Notes under the pieces: model-generated
Told to the model about the DNA's origin: nothing
What the model saw: the letters and a program-made list of their open reading frames with translations, nothing else
Databases searched by the model: none
Assembly (NCBI GenBank): GCA_023449855.1
Contig: JAEXHR010000028.1
Coordinates: 1 to 36,062 of the forward strand
DNA from: Pseudomonadota bacterium
GTDB lineage: Bacteria; Pseudomonadota; Alphaproteobacteria; Rhizobiales; Xanthobacteraceae
Reading direction: 5' to 3'
DNA: 36,062 nucleotides
Shown: positions 15,623 through 23,689 of the stretch, piece after piece
Position numbering within the stretch: the stretch's first letter is position 1
How the letters are laid out: each line of letters begins with the position of its first letter
Position numbers and translations under genes: made by a program

Positions 15623-16789
15623 TCAACGCGGTGCCGCTTGCGCGTCCTTGAGGAACGCGAGCAGCAGCCGGCCCACTTCGCTCGCTTGTTCCTGCTGCAC
15701 CCAGTGGCCGGCGCCGTCGATCAGATGCACGGCGCGCATGTCGGTGCAGGCGGTCTTCTGCATGATCTCGATCGCGCCCGGACGCTGATAGATGCCCCAG
15801 TCCTGCAGGCCCGAGATGAAAGTCGAGGGCACATCGATAGTGCGGCCGGAGAACAGACCGTAGTCGGCGTTGAACATGCCTGTGGTGTTGCAGCGATACC
15901 ATTGCAGGCCGCCTTGAAAGCCGGTGCGGGCATATTCGGCGCTGTAATAAGCGAGTTCGCTCTCGGGCAACCATGCATTGGCGGCGATGGCCTCGCGCGA
16001 TGGCATTTCCTTTGCGACGGTCTCAGCCATCGTCTCGGCAGCGTCCATCACATAATAGGTTGGTAGTTTCGCGAGCTCGGTGGCCGTCCAGCCTTGCAAT
16101 GGATAGGGCTTGTTGTCGGCCCAGTCCGCACTCTTGTGATGATAATAGGCGCGCAGAAAATCATGCACGCCTTGCGGCGCATGCTGCATGTGATCATTGG
16201 CTTCGCGCGTCGCGTAGTACCATTGATAATGTTTTCGCGGACGCGGCAAAGCGGCGAGGTCGCGATGCACGGGATCGTCGGCTTTTGCTGCGGTGGGCTT
16301 GCCGGCCGTATCGAAGGGGATGGCTGGCGGGCCGGAGAAGGGTGCGCTCATCAGCGCGACGGAGCGGAATACATCCGGCCGCGTCAGCGCACACCATGCG
16401 GCGACGGAACTGCCGAAATCATGGCCGACCACGGCATCGACGTGGCGATGGCCGAGCGCGAAGATGAGGCCGAGCGCGTCGCGGACGAGATTGAGCAGGT
16501 TGAACGGACGCAGGTCGCCGTCGTAGTCGGCGCTCCAGCGGGTGGTGCGGCCATAGCCGCGCTGATCCGGCGCGATGACGTGATAGCCCGCGCTCGCCAA
16601 CTGCGGCATCACCTTGCGCCAGCTGTAAGCGAGTTCGGGGAAGCCGTGCATCAGCAGCACGCAGGGGCGGCCGGGCATCTCATGTCCGGCTTCCAGCACA
16701 TGCATGCGCAGGCCGTTTATGCCCTCGACGAAGCGCGAGCGAATACCGGGGGGCAGAATGTCGGAGCTGATGGGATCGAGAGCTGTCAC
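15623..16789 (-). CDS. epoxide-hydrolase-like alpha/beta hydrolase
   Basis: With GTG at 16789 the protein has 388 residues. The longer open frame begins at 16915 inside a palindromic repeat, and its first 42 residues do not look like the family. The GTG has a perfect GGAGG just upstream, which decides the start. Visible motifs are the oxyanion-hole HGFPELAYSW (about 48-57), the nucleophile Asp at about 124 in VVGHDFGSS, and the catalytic His at about 362 in DGAGHWVQQ. An Asp nucleophile is typical of epoxide hydrolases and haloalkane dehalogenases; the HGFPE motif favours an epoxide hydrolase. The natural substrate is unknown. Confidence 0.88.
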   Translation of the reverse strand: MTALDPISSDILPPGIRSRFVEGINGLRMHVLEAGHEMPGRPCVLLMHGFPELAYSWRKVMPQLASAGYHVIAPDQRGYGRTTRWSADYDGDLRPFNLLNLVRDALGLIFALGHRHVDAVVGHDFGSSVAAWCALTRPDVFRSVALMSAPFSGPPAIPFDTAGKPTAAKADDPVHRDLAALPRPRKHYQWYYATREANDHMQHAPQGVHDFLRAYYHHKSADWADNKPYPLQGWTATELAKLPTYYVMDAAETMAETVAKEMPSREAIAANAWLPESELAYYSAEYARTGFQGGLQWYRCNTTGMFNADYGLFSGRTIDVPSTFISGLQDWGIYQRPGAIEIMQKTACTDMRAVHLIDGAGHWVQQEQASEVGRLLLAFLKDAQAAPR

Positions 16790-16793
16790 GTTG

Positions 16794-16798
16794 CCTCC
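16794..16798 (-). promoter_or_regulatory. ribosome binding site fixing the epoxide-hydrolase-like start
   Basis: On the minus strand GGAGG is followed by CAAC and then GTG (16789). This strong site supports the GTG start over the longer upstream frame. Confidence 0.7.
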
Positions 16799-16823
16799 AT
16801 GTGCTCTTGTGCGGCACGTTCTT

Positions 16824-16920
16824 GTAGGATGGGTAGAGCGAAGGCGCGTAGCGCCGCAGTGAAACCCATCACCGCCGGGCGCAAGTGGTGATGGGTTTCG
16901 CTGCGGTGTACCCATCCTAC
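16824..16920. repeat. nested palindromic intergenic repeat
   Basis: The ends are a perfect 12-base inverted repeat, GTAGGATGGGTA (16824-16835) and TACCCATCCTAC (16909-16920). Inside lies a second inverted pair, GCAGTGAAACCCATCAC (16856-16872) and GTGATGGGTTTCGCTGC (16888-16904), with one mismatch. The whole could fold into a long hairpin on either strand. Elements with GGATGGGTAGAGCG and GAAACCCATC cores are, to my knowledge, common between genes in Bradyrhizobium relatives. It lies between the RlmD/TrmA-like gene and the epoxide-hydrolase-like gene and may separate their transcripts. Confidence 0.85.
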
Positions 16921-16930
16921 GGCTGCGGCA

Positions 16931-18154
16931 CTATCGCGTAAAGCGCGCCACCAATTCGACATGCGGGGTATGGCGGAATTGATCGACTGGCGTGACGTTG
17001 CGGAGCTTGTAACCGCCGTCGATCAGGATTCTGGCATCGCGCGCAAAGGTCTGAACGTTGCAGGAGACCGCAACGACCAGCGGCACCTTGCTGGCGACGA
17101 GCCGCTCGGCCTGTGCCTGCGCACCGGCGCGCGGCGGATCGAACACGACGGCATCGATATCGCGCAACTCCTGCGCCACCAGCGGGCGACGGAACAGATC
17201 GCGTGCCTCGGCCTTGATTGGCTTCAGGCCTTTGGTGTCCTTGATGGCCTGCTGCAGCGAGGCGATGGCCTTTGCGTCACTGTCGAGCGCATGCACCTTC
17301 GCCTTCGCGGCGAGGCGCAATGCGAAGGGACCGATGCCGCAGAACAGCTCCGTGATGGTCTTTGCGCCCTTGCAGTGCTGCAGAACCAGCGCGGCGAGGG
17401 CGTCCTCGCCGGCTGCGGTGGCCTGCAGGAACGAGCCCGGCGGCAAGCCGACGCTTGCGGTGCCCATGGTCACGACCGGCGGCGCGCGCATCAGCACGAG
17501 TTCGCCGTGGCGGGTCAGGCGAGCCAGCTTATGCTCGGCCGCAAGTGCGGAGAGTTTTGAGATCAGCGTCGTCGAGATGGGCCCGCTGCCGCGAACATCG
17601 ATGTCGAGGCCGTTGTCGGCAGCGGTGATCTGGATGTCGAGCGGCTTGGCCATGGGCTTCAAGAGCTCGGCAATCGCGCGTGCGGCGTTGAGCGCGCCGG
17701 ATAAAGCAGGGTCAAGGATCGGACAGGTATCGATCGCCACGATGGTATGGCTGGCAGCCTCGGCGAAGCCGACTTGGGTCTCGCCGTCCTTGTAGCGTGC
17801 ATGAAGCGTGACGCGGCGGCGGCCGGCGCCGTGAGCATCAATCAAGGGATCGACGGGGCAATCGATCTGCGCCTGGATGAGCGTATCGATGACGATCTGG
17901 CGCTTCCACGCCTGATACGGTGTCGGCTGCCAGTGCTGGATCGCGCAGCCACCGCAGCGGGTGAAATAGGTGCAGAACGGATCGATGCGCTCGGGGCTTG
18001 CCTGCTCGATCCGAGCGAGTCGGCATTTGCCGTCGCTGGTTTCGCCTGCGACGATCTCGCCGGGCAGTGTGAACGGCACATAGAGAGGCGGGTGATCGAT
18101 GCTGACGCCATCGCCGCGATGGCCGACATGGTCGATAGTGATACGCTCAGCCAC
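16931..18154 (-). CDS. RlmD/TrmA (RumA)-family RNA uridine-5-methyltransferase
   Basis: GTG at 18154 gives 407 residues beginning AERITIDHVGHRGDG, the usual opening. A longer form from ATG at 18190 would overlap tlyA more. Four cysteines at about 61, 67, 70 (FCTYFTRCGGC) and 144 (DTCPILD) fit the iron-sulfur cluster of RumA-type enzymes. The SAM site appears as ITELFCGIGPFALRLA, followed by VFDPPRAGA and the catalytic Cys in AVSCNVQTF (about 365), and HTPHVE near the end holds the general base. The enzyme methylates C5 of a uridine in rRNA or tRNA; I cannot tell which site. Its start overlaps the tlyA stop by eight bases, so the two are translated together. Confidence 0.9.
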   Translation of the reverse strand: MAERITIDHVGHRGDGVSIDHPPLYVPFTLPGEIVAGETSDGKCRLARIEQASPERIDPFCTYFTRCGGCAIQHWQPTPYQAWKRQIVIDTLIQAQIDCPVDPLIDAHGAGRRRVTLHARYKDGETQVGFAEAASHTIVAIDTCPILDPALSGALNAARAIAELLKPMAKPLDIQITAADNGLDIDVRGSGPISTTLISKLSALAAEHKLARLTRHGELVLMRAPPVVTMGTASVGLPPGSFLQATAAGEDALAALVLQHCKGAKTITELFCGIGPFALRLAAKAKVHALDSDAKAIASLQQAIKDTKGLKPIKAEARDLFRRPLVAQELRDIDAVVFDPPRAGAQAQAERLVASKVPLVVAVSCNVQTFARDARILIDGGYKLRNVTPVDQFRHTPHVELVARFTR

Positions 18155-18902
18155 GCCGCGCACCCATGAAGAATTCGATGTTGCCGTCACCGCCCTTGAT
18201 CGAGGATGGGAAGACCTCGATATCGGTGCAGCCTAGCTCTTTCGCGAATGCGGTGATGTCGTCACAGATCGCCTGATGTACGTCGGCGTTCTTGATGATG
18301 CCGCGTTTGGACTGCTTCCGGTCGGCCTCGAATTGCGGCTTGATCAGCGCCAGCAGAGACATCGACGCGGCGGCGAGCGACAGGGCAACGGGCAACACGG
18401 CCTTCAGCGAGATGAAGCTGACATCGATGACGACCACATCGGGCCGCGCGGGCAGGCGCCTGTTCTCGAAATTGCGGATATCTGTTTCTTCCATCGAGAC
18501 GATCTTCGGATGGCCGCGCAGGGACGGATGCAACTGCCCCGTTCCGACATCGATGGAAAATACCATGCTGGCGCCATTGGCGAGCAGCACTTCGGTAAAG
18601 CCCCCGGTCGAAGCACCGACATCGAGGCAGACGTGATCTTCGATCTCGATCGGATAGTGCTCGAGCGCGCCGGCGAGCTTGACGCCTCCGCGCGAGACCC
18701 AGGGATGCGCGGGCTCGGCCTCGATCATGGCATCGGGCAACAGCAATTCGGAAACCTTGGCGACCTGCTTGCCATTTGCAGTGACGAGGCCAGCCTCGAT
18801 GGCGGCCTGGGCGCGGGCGCGGCTCTCGAAGATGCCGCGTTCGACGAGGAGGGTATCGGCGCGCTTCTTCGACGCGGCAGCAGGAGTCGTAGATTTCGTC
18901 AT
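18147..18902 (-). CDS. tlyA: TlyA-family rRNA 2'-O-methyltransferase / hemolysin-like protein
   Basis: ATG at 18902 gives 251 residues; an upstream frame exists but overlaps the previous gene. An S4 RNA-binding domain covers about residues 14-70 (KRADTLLVERGIFESRARAQ, AGLVTANGKQV). An FtsJ-type methyltransferase domain follows, with the SAM motif CLDVGASTGGFTEVLL, then SIDVGTGQLHPSLRG, VVIDVSFISL, ALIKPQFEADR and a final SSIKGGDGNIEFFM. TlyA enzymes add 2'-O-methyl groups to rRNA cytidines and some members were first named haemolysins. The gene starts two bases after the deoxyribosyltransferase-like stop and overlaps the next gene. Confidence 0.93.
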   Translation of the reverse strand: MTKSTTPAAASKKRADTLLVERGIFESRARAQAAIEAGLVTANGKQVAKVSELLLPDAMIEAEPAHPWVSRGGVKLAGALEHYPIEIEDHVCLDVGASTGGFTEVLLANGASMVFSIDVGTGQLHPSLRGHPKIVSMEETDIRNFENRRLPARPDVVVIDVSFISLKAVLPVALSLAAASMSLLALIKPQFEADRKQSKRGIIKNADVHQAICDDITAFAKELGCTDIEVFPSSIKGGDGNIEFFMGARRG

Positions 18903-18904
18903 GA

Positions 18905-19447
18905 TCAGTAGGATGCAGCGATTTTCAGGCATGCTTCGAAGCTGGTCAGATCCTGCCATAGATCGGACGGTGTTTCGCGCGGGACTATCAGCGGCGAACC
19001 ATAGAGGTCGAGCGCGTGGATCATCATGAGATTGTCGGCCAGGCCGAAATTCTCGACGGTCAGGCCGTCCTTGTCGATGAGGTGGCTATTGCTGTCGGTG
19101 ATCTCGGTCATGCGGCGCACGCGGTCCACATAAGGCGAGGGATCGTTGCAATAGCCGAAACACAGCTTGCCATGGCCCGCCATGAAGCCGAGCTCGAACA
19201 CCGTACCTGCATCGGCGCTGGGGCCGCGGAACGGCGTGAGATTGGCGATGATGATGTCGCAGCGGGTCATCATGGCTTCATTGCCATGGAAGATCTGACG
19301 CGAGGCGTCGTCGGCTTTCACATCCACATCGTTATCGAGCGGGAAAAAACCGTGGACGCCGTAGCGCTTGCAGAGTGCGACCTTACGCCGGCCGATCTCA
19401 ACGGCGTTGGGCAGGAAGACGTCGGGGCCTGCGAGATAGATGTTCAT
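18905..19447 (-). CDS. nucleoside 2-deoxyribosyltransferase-like protein
   Basis: ATG at 19447 gives 180 residues starting MNIYLAGPDVFLPNA, the family opening with the LAGP motif. Further motifs are CDIIIANLTPFRGPSADAGT and VFELGFMAGHGK, with the likely catalytic Glu at about 85 and the neighbouring Asp at 79. Enzymes of this family cleave or exchange the base of deoxynucleosides in nucleotide salvage or clean-up. The exact substrate here is unknown. The stop lies two bases before the tlyA start, which shows an operon with tlyA and the RlmD/TrmA-like gene. Confidence 0.88.
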   Translation of the reverse strand: MNIYLAGPDVFLPNAVEIGRRKVALCKRYGVHGFFPLDNDVDVKADDASRQIFHGNEAMMTRCDIIIANLTPFRGPSADAGTVFELGFMAGHGKLCFGYCNDPSPYVDRVRRMTEITDSNSHLIDKDGLTVENFGLADNLMMIHALDLYGSPLIVPRETPSDLWQDLTSFEACLKIAASY

Positions 19448-19551
19448 GAAATCCCCGTCGTGATCGTGAAGCGGGCCGACCTTGGCGCGCCAATTCAGAC
19501 GAGAGCGAGGCAATCCGATGCGTCGATGCGATTGGCCTCGTGTTCCTCAGC

Positions 19552-19639
19552 TTGTCACCGCCCGGCTTGACCGGGCGATCTAGTATACACTGGAATGTCT
19601 GAGTTTACTGCGTCGCCCGGTCGAGCCAGGCGACGACAG
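19552..19639. repeat. imperfect inverted repeat element between dxs and the deoxyribosyltransferase gene
   Basis: Two 37-base arms, 19552-19588 and 19603-19639, are inverted copies of each other with 28 of 37 positions matching (counted by eye) and a 14-base spacer. Each arm itself contains a small palindrome around CGCCCGGCTTGACCGGGCG. The element begins 13 bases after the dxs stop on the minus strand. Elements with this core are, to my knowledge, frequent in this bacterial group. It could end or stabilise the dxs transcript. Confidence 0.8.
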
Positions 19640-19651
19640 TCAGAATTTGCC

Positions 19652-21598
19652 TCAGGCGAGCTTGACGGTCTCGGCAGAAAAATCCTTGCCGAGGGTCTCG
19701 AACACCTTCTTGACGATACCCTTCGAGTCCAGGCCAGCCTGGGCATACATTGCCGCCGGCGAGTCGTGATCCTGGAAGATGTCGGGCAGCACCATGGAGC
19801 GCATGCGCAGACCGCCGTCGAGCATGCCGTGCTCGGCCAGCGTGTTCATCACATGTGAACCGAAACCGCCGATCGAACCTTCCTCGATGGTGAGCAGGAT
19901 CTCATGCTCGCGGGCGAGCTTGAGCAGCAACTCCAGATCAAGCGGCTTCATGAAGCGGGCATCGGCGATGGTCGCCGAAAGGCCGTGTGCCGCGAGCTCG
20001 TCAGCCGCCTTTTCGCATTCGGCGAGACGGGTGCCGAAGGAGAACAGTGCAACCTGCTTACCCTGACGGATGATGCGGCCCTTGCCGATTTCCAGCGGGA
20101 TGCCGACATCCGGCATCTCGACGCCGCGGCCTTCGCCGCGCGGATAGCGCAGCGCGCTCGGGCGATCGTCGATGGCGACCTGGGTGGCGACCATGTGCAC
20201 CAGTTCGGCTTCGTCGGAGGCTGCCATGATGACCATATTCGGCAGACAGCCGAGATAGGCATTGTCGAACGAGCCGGCATGGGTCGCGCCGTCGGCGCCG
20301 ACCAGGCCGGCGCGGTCGATGGCGAAGCGCACGGGCAGATTCTGGATCGCCACGTCATGGACGATCTGGTCGTAGCCGCGCTGCAAGAAGGTCGAATAGA
20401 TGGCGCAGAACGGCTTGAAGCCTTCGGTCGCGAGGCCGGCCGCGAAGGTCACGGCGTGCTGCTCGGCGATGCCGACGTCGAAGGTGCGCTTCGGGAAGGC
20501 CTTGTTGAAGATGTCGACGCCGGTGCCCGAGGGCATCGCCGCGGTGATGGCGACGATCTTCTCGTCTTTCTCGGCTTCCTTGACCAGGCTCTGGCCGAAC
20601 ACGTTCTGATAGGCCGGAGCGTTCGGCTTGGACTTCGACTGGGTGCCGGTGGCGACGTCGAATTTCACGACCGCATGATATTTGTCAGCCGCGGCTTCGG
20701 CCGGGCCGTAGCCCTTGCCCTTTTGCGTGACGACGTGAACCAGGATCGGGCCGGTTTCCATGTCGCGGACGTTCTGCAGCACCGGCAGCAGGTGGTCGAG
20801 GTTATGACCGTCGATCGGGCCGACATAATAGAAGCCGAGTTCCTCGAACAGCGTGCCGCCATTGACCATGAAGCCGCGCGAATACTCTTCGACGCGCTCG
20901 GCACGGTCGGCGATCAGCTTCGGCAGATGCTTGCCGAGCTGCTTTGCTGCATCGCGCAGACCGCGATAGGTCTTGCCCGAATACATGCGCGACAGGTAGG
21001 CCGACATGGCGCCGACCGGCGGAGCGATCGACATATCGTTGTCGTTGAGGATCACGATCAGGCGCGAATTCATCGCGCCGGCATTGTTCATGGCTTCATA
21101 AGCCATGCCTGCCGACATCGAACCGTCACCGATCACGGCGATAACGTTATTCTTGCCGCCCGACAGATCGCGAGCCACGGCCATGCCGAGGCCGGCCGAG
21201 ATCGAGGTGGACGAGTGCGCGGCGCCGAAGGGGTCGTATTCGCTCTCGCTGCGCTTGGTGAAGCCGGAAAGACCACCAGCGGTACGCAGGGTTCGGATAC
21301 GGTCGCGGCGACCGGTGAGGATTTTGTGCGGGTAGGCCTGATGGCCGACGTCCCAGATGATACGGTCGCGCGGCGTATCGAAGACGTAATGAAGCGCGGT
21401 GGTCAGCTCGACTACGCCGAGGCCGGCGCCGAAGTGACCGCCGGTCACCGACACCGTGTCGATGGTTTCCTGGCGCAGTTCGTCGGCGACCTGACGAATC
21501 TTCTCGACCTTGAGCTTGCGCAGATCTTCCGGCGTCCGGATGGTATCGAGCAGCGGGGTCTTACTAAAATTGGTCACGGCACTATTCCAATTTGACAT
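19652..21598 (-). CDS. dxs: 1-deoxy-D-xylulose-5-phosphate synthase
   Basis: A 648-residue protein, close to the usual DXS length. The N-terminal thiamine-diphosphate domain shows VSVTGGHFGAGLGVVELT, WDVGHQAYPHKILTGR and the ThDP/Mg motif VIGDGSMSAGMAYEAMNNAG. The second domain shows TFDVGIAEQHAVTFAAGLA with the conserved Glu, and IYSTFLQRGYDQIVHDVAIQ. The C-terminal transketolase-like domain follows (FSFGTRLAECEKAADELAA, EEGSIGGFGSHVMNTLAEHG). It condenses pyruvate and glyceraldehyde-3-phosphate into DXP, the entry step of the MEP isoprenoid route, and also feeds thiamine and pyridoxal synthesis. The leader contains a hairpin close to the start codon and only a weak ribosome site. Confidence 0.98.
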   Translation of the reverse strand: MSNWNSAVTNFSKTPLLDTIRTPEDLRKLKVEKIRQVADELRQETIDTVSVTGGHFGAGLGVVELTTALHYVFDTPRDRIIWDVGHQAYPHKILTGRRDRIRTLRTAGGLSGFTKRSESEYDPFGAAHSSTSISAGLGMAVARDLSGGKNNVIAVIGDGSMSAGMAYEAMNNAGAMNSRLIVILNDNDMSIAPPVGAMSAYLSRMYSGKTYRGLRDAAKQLGKHLPKLIADRAERVEEYSRGFMVNGGTLFEELGFYYVGPIDGHNLDHLLPVLQNVRDMETGPILVHVVTQKGKGYGPAEAAADKYHAVVKFDVATGTQSKSKPNAPAYQNVFGQSLVKEAEKDEKIVAITAAMPSGTGVDIFNKAFPKRTFDVGIAEQHAVTFAAGLATEGFKPFCAIYSTFLQRGYDQIVHDVAIQNLPVRFAIDRAGLVGADGATHAGSFDNAYLGCLPNMVIMAASDEAELVHMVATQVAIDDRPSALRYPRGEGRGVEMPDVGIPLEIGKGRIIRQGKQVALFSFGTRLAECEKAADELAAHGLSATIADARFMKPLDLELLLKLAREHEILLTIEEGSIGGFGSHVMNTLAEHGMLDGGLRMRSMVLPDIFQDHDSPAAMYAQAGLDSKGIVKKVFETLGKDFSAETVKLA

Positions 21599-21909
21599 GT
21601 CCGGAGTTGCGGTAGCGTCCAGTTTGTCGCGCGAAGGCGCCAGACGGTTCGGACTACCGCAGCCCCCAGAACCGGGAAGCTGTTTCGAGGCCTTATAATG
21701 GGCTTCGATTTTTCGTCGTGGTATCTAGCATGCTTGATTGCTTCTTCATCCGAACATTTTAGTCAGATGGTTGAAGCGCTTATCACCGTTAACGACCGGC
21801 GTTGCCGCCTGGTTCACTGCAGATGAACCTTGTCCCTTTACACCAAAGCCTTGGCCAAAGCCAACTATGGCGGTAGCGCGGGTTCCGCCTGCATATTCAC
21901 GCAGCCTGG
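21599..21909. other. intergenic region upstream of dxs
   Basis: About 310 bases with lower GC than the flanking genes. Apart from the dxs leader hairpin I see no gene. A start-less open frame on the minus strand (21746-21979) is discussed among the rejected items. The dxs promoter presumably lies here. Confidence 0.4.
21608..21661 (-). promoter_or_regulatory. structured leader hairpin just upstream of dxs
   Basis: TGCGGTAG (21608-21615) and CTACCGCA (21654-21661) form a perfect eight-base stem that ends nine bases before the dxs start. An inner stem-loop lies at 21626-21645 (GTC-GCGC, loop GAAG, GCGC-CA-GAC). The structure would place the weak ribosome site right beside a stable helix and may limit translation. 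I do not recognise it as a known riboswitch. Confidence 0.45.
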
Positions 21910-23217
21910 TTAGCCGATACGCCGGACCGCCGGCCGTGTGCCGTCGGAGGCGGGCGAAACGGCGCTTCTTTGACCCAAATCAAGCTTCTTCCATGCATTT
22001 TCGCGGGTTGTAAGGTCGCCGTCGACCAATGCGAGGGTTGCAGCGGGCTGGGCTATCCGCTCGCGTAGCGGAACCGGGCCGCAAACGATCATGAAAAAAT
22101 CGTAGGGGTGCGGTCGTTCATTCGCCATCACGAACTGGAAATGGACCCGGAAAAACTTCCACCGGAACCGGTTGTAGTGCTCGGAGCGCACGATCTCGCG
22201 AAATCTCACCGGTACGATGGTCGGGTTCCGCTTCTCGGGACCGAGATCGATGCCATGGCCGGCCACCGGGTCGAACGGATAGAAATTCATCACGTCCTTG
22301 CGGGACTGGCAGTCGATCCAGTCGATCGACGGCTCAATAGCCAGTCGTCGCAGATTGTCGCGGAATTCCCGTGCCCCCTTGTGGAAGCCGACGATCGGCA
22401 TGTTGCCGCCGAGCGTCAACAGCAGGACGCGAGGGCCATGGCGTCCGAGATCTGGATCCAGCTTCAACGCGCGTGCGAGGATTTCCGAGCCGAGAAACGA
22501 GCCAGAGCTGTGGCCGACGAGCACAATTTCTTCCGCATCGGAGTTCTGGGCGACCTTGACCAGATGCTGCGCGAAACGGTCGATGCGGGCGTCCCATTCG
22601 GGCCGGTTCCCGTGCGAGAACTGCCACGTGAAAATGGTGTCGGCCATCAGATAGAGCAGATAGGTCCGCTCTTCGGTGTATTTCACCAGCGAACCCAGCA
22701 CAGCGATAAACACGGCTACGGCGGCGCAGCCGACAAGGAAGCTGTGTATGCCGAGCGCCTTGAGCCCCCAGGCCACTAGCCACGCGGCTGCAGCGGACCA
22801 AATCGCCTCGTTCAGCAGCACGAAGTGCGGCCAGCTGATGAAAGTTGCGAAACGCCAATGGGCGCGCCAGAAGCGGCCCATGGTGCCGGAAAACACCAGG
22901 CCCCAATAGATCAGCATGCCGTGGACGACGGTGCGCCAGATCGGCGCCGCAAGATCGCGCTGGATCAGGTCTTCCCAGCGGAGAAAATCGTAATTGGTCT
23001 TGCTCTGCCAGCCGTCGCCGGTGGTTTCTATCGTCCAGGAGGCGGATTCATGGGCAAATTCGCCGGCCGCGTGTTCCTTCGGGCGCCCGACCGTGGTCGT
23101 CAGGCCATAGAGACGGCCGAATTTGCGCAATTCCGTGCGGAACATGCGGTAATATTGCGCGAGGCCCCGCGGGTCGTATCCCTGCACATAGATGACATGA
23201 CGGTGCTCGACGCGCAC
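21910..23217 (-). CDS. membrane-associated alpha/beta-hydrolase-fold protein of unknown function
   Basis: GTG at 23217 gives 435 residues and begins RVEHRHVIYVQGYDPRG. A GGGGA ribosome site (minus strand, 23224-23228) supports it over the longer frame. The first 90 residues start the hydrolase fold. A hydrophobic block at about 92-190 (VVHGMLIYWGLVFSGTMGRF, SAAAAWLVAWGLKALGIHSF, VGCAAVAVFIAVLGSLVKYT) holds several probable membrane helices inserted in the fold. The nucleophile elbow LVGHSSGSFLG follows, with Ser at about 237, then a region with VMNFYPFDPVAGHGIDLG. Lipase- or esterase-like chemistry is possible. I cannot name a family or substrate. It lies between xseB and dxs, a position that is probably conserved in relatives. 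Confidence 0.85.
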   Translation of the reverse strand: MRVEHRHVIYVQGYDPRGLAQYYRMFRTELRKFGRLYGLTTTVGRPKEHAAGEFAHESASWTIETTGDGWQSKTNYDFLRWEDLIQRDLAAPIWRTVVHGMLIYWGLVFSGTMGRFWRAHWRFATFISWPHFVLLNEAIWSAAAAWLVAWGLKALGIHSFLVGCAAVAVFIAVLGSLVKYTEERTYLLYLMADTIFTWQFSHGNRPEWDARIDRFAQHLVKVAQNSDAEEIVLVGHSSGSFLGSEILARALKLDPDLGRHGPRVLLLTLGGNMPIVGFHKGAREFRDNLRRLAIEPSIDWIDCQSRKDVMNFYPFDPVAGHGIDLGPEKRNPTIVPVRFREIVRSEHYNRFRWKFFRVHFQFVMANERPHPYDFFMIVCGPVPLRERIAQPAATLALVDGDLTTRENAWKKLDLGQRSAVSPASDGTRPAVRRIG

Positions 23218-23223
23218 GCTGGT

Positions 23224-23228
23224 TCCCC
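23224..23228 (-). promoter_or_regulatory. ribosome binding site deciding the hydrolase-fold protein start
   Basis: GGGGA on the minus strand lies six bases before the GTG at 23217 and favours that start over the longer open frame from 23268. Confidence 0.55.
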
Positions 23229-23351
23229 GGACTGACAGCGGACTATAGCAGGGTGCGCCACAGGCCAAGCTCTAAAATCGACGCATGAAGGCCGTCTGTG
23301 GCTTGCGCGAGGCCGCGCGACGCACATTCGGACAGCTTGGCGACGGTGCGT

Positions 23352-23603
23352 CTATTGTACGTCCAGCGGCTCGGTGCCGACTGGCTGGCCGTTCGAGTCC
23401 GTGGTGATCTTGTCCACGCGCGCCTCGGCCTGGCGCAGCAGCTCGTCGCAACGGCGTTTCAGAGCCTCGCCACGTTCATAGATCGCAACCGATTCCTCGA
23501 GCGGCACCTTACCTTCTTCAAGGCGGCGTACGATCGATTCCAGTTCTTCGATCGCCGTCTCGAAGGTCAGCTTCTTGACGTCGGCGTGGGTGTTCTCGGC
23601 CAT
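23352..23603 (-). CDS. xseB: exodeoxyribonuclease VII small subunit
   Basis: An 83-residue protein with the XseB pattern: LTFETAIEELESIVRRLEEG, VPLEESVAIYERGEALKRRC and ELLRQAEARVDKI. The small subunit joins the large XseA subunit in exonuclease VII, which degrades single-stranded DNA into oligonucleotides. xseA is not in the window, which is usual because the two genes are often separate. The gene lies between the HDAC-family gene and the hydrolase-fold gene on the same strand. Confidence 0.96.
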   Translation of the reverse strand: MAENTHADVKKLTFETAIEELESIVRRLEEGKVPLEESVAIYERGEALKRRCDELLRQAEARVDKITTDSNGQPVGTEPLDVQ

Positions 23604-23689
23604 TCGCTCTTCCGTATGCGTTCAGGACGCACGATTCTATAGGGATGTTTGCGGGCGCAATGTGGCGACCCGGTTGCACTGCACGCGAA

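Noticed and set aside
19904..21595. A 563-codon plus-strand frame opposite dxs
   Set aside because: dxs is certain from its motifs, and the opposite frame has no recognisable domain and a composition typical of antisense shadows.
21608..21661. The dxs leader structure as a tRNA or a thiamine-diphosphate riboswitch
   Set aside because: It has no anticodon or T-arm layout, and the conserved boxes of the thiamine riboswitch are missing.
21746..21979. A 78-codon minus-strand open frame ending in NGDKRFNHLTKMFG, a possible gene remnant
   Set aside because: It lacks any plausible start codon at its beginning, overlaps the end of the hydrolase-fold gene and matches no family that I know. It may be chance or a decayed fragment.
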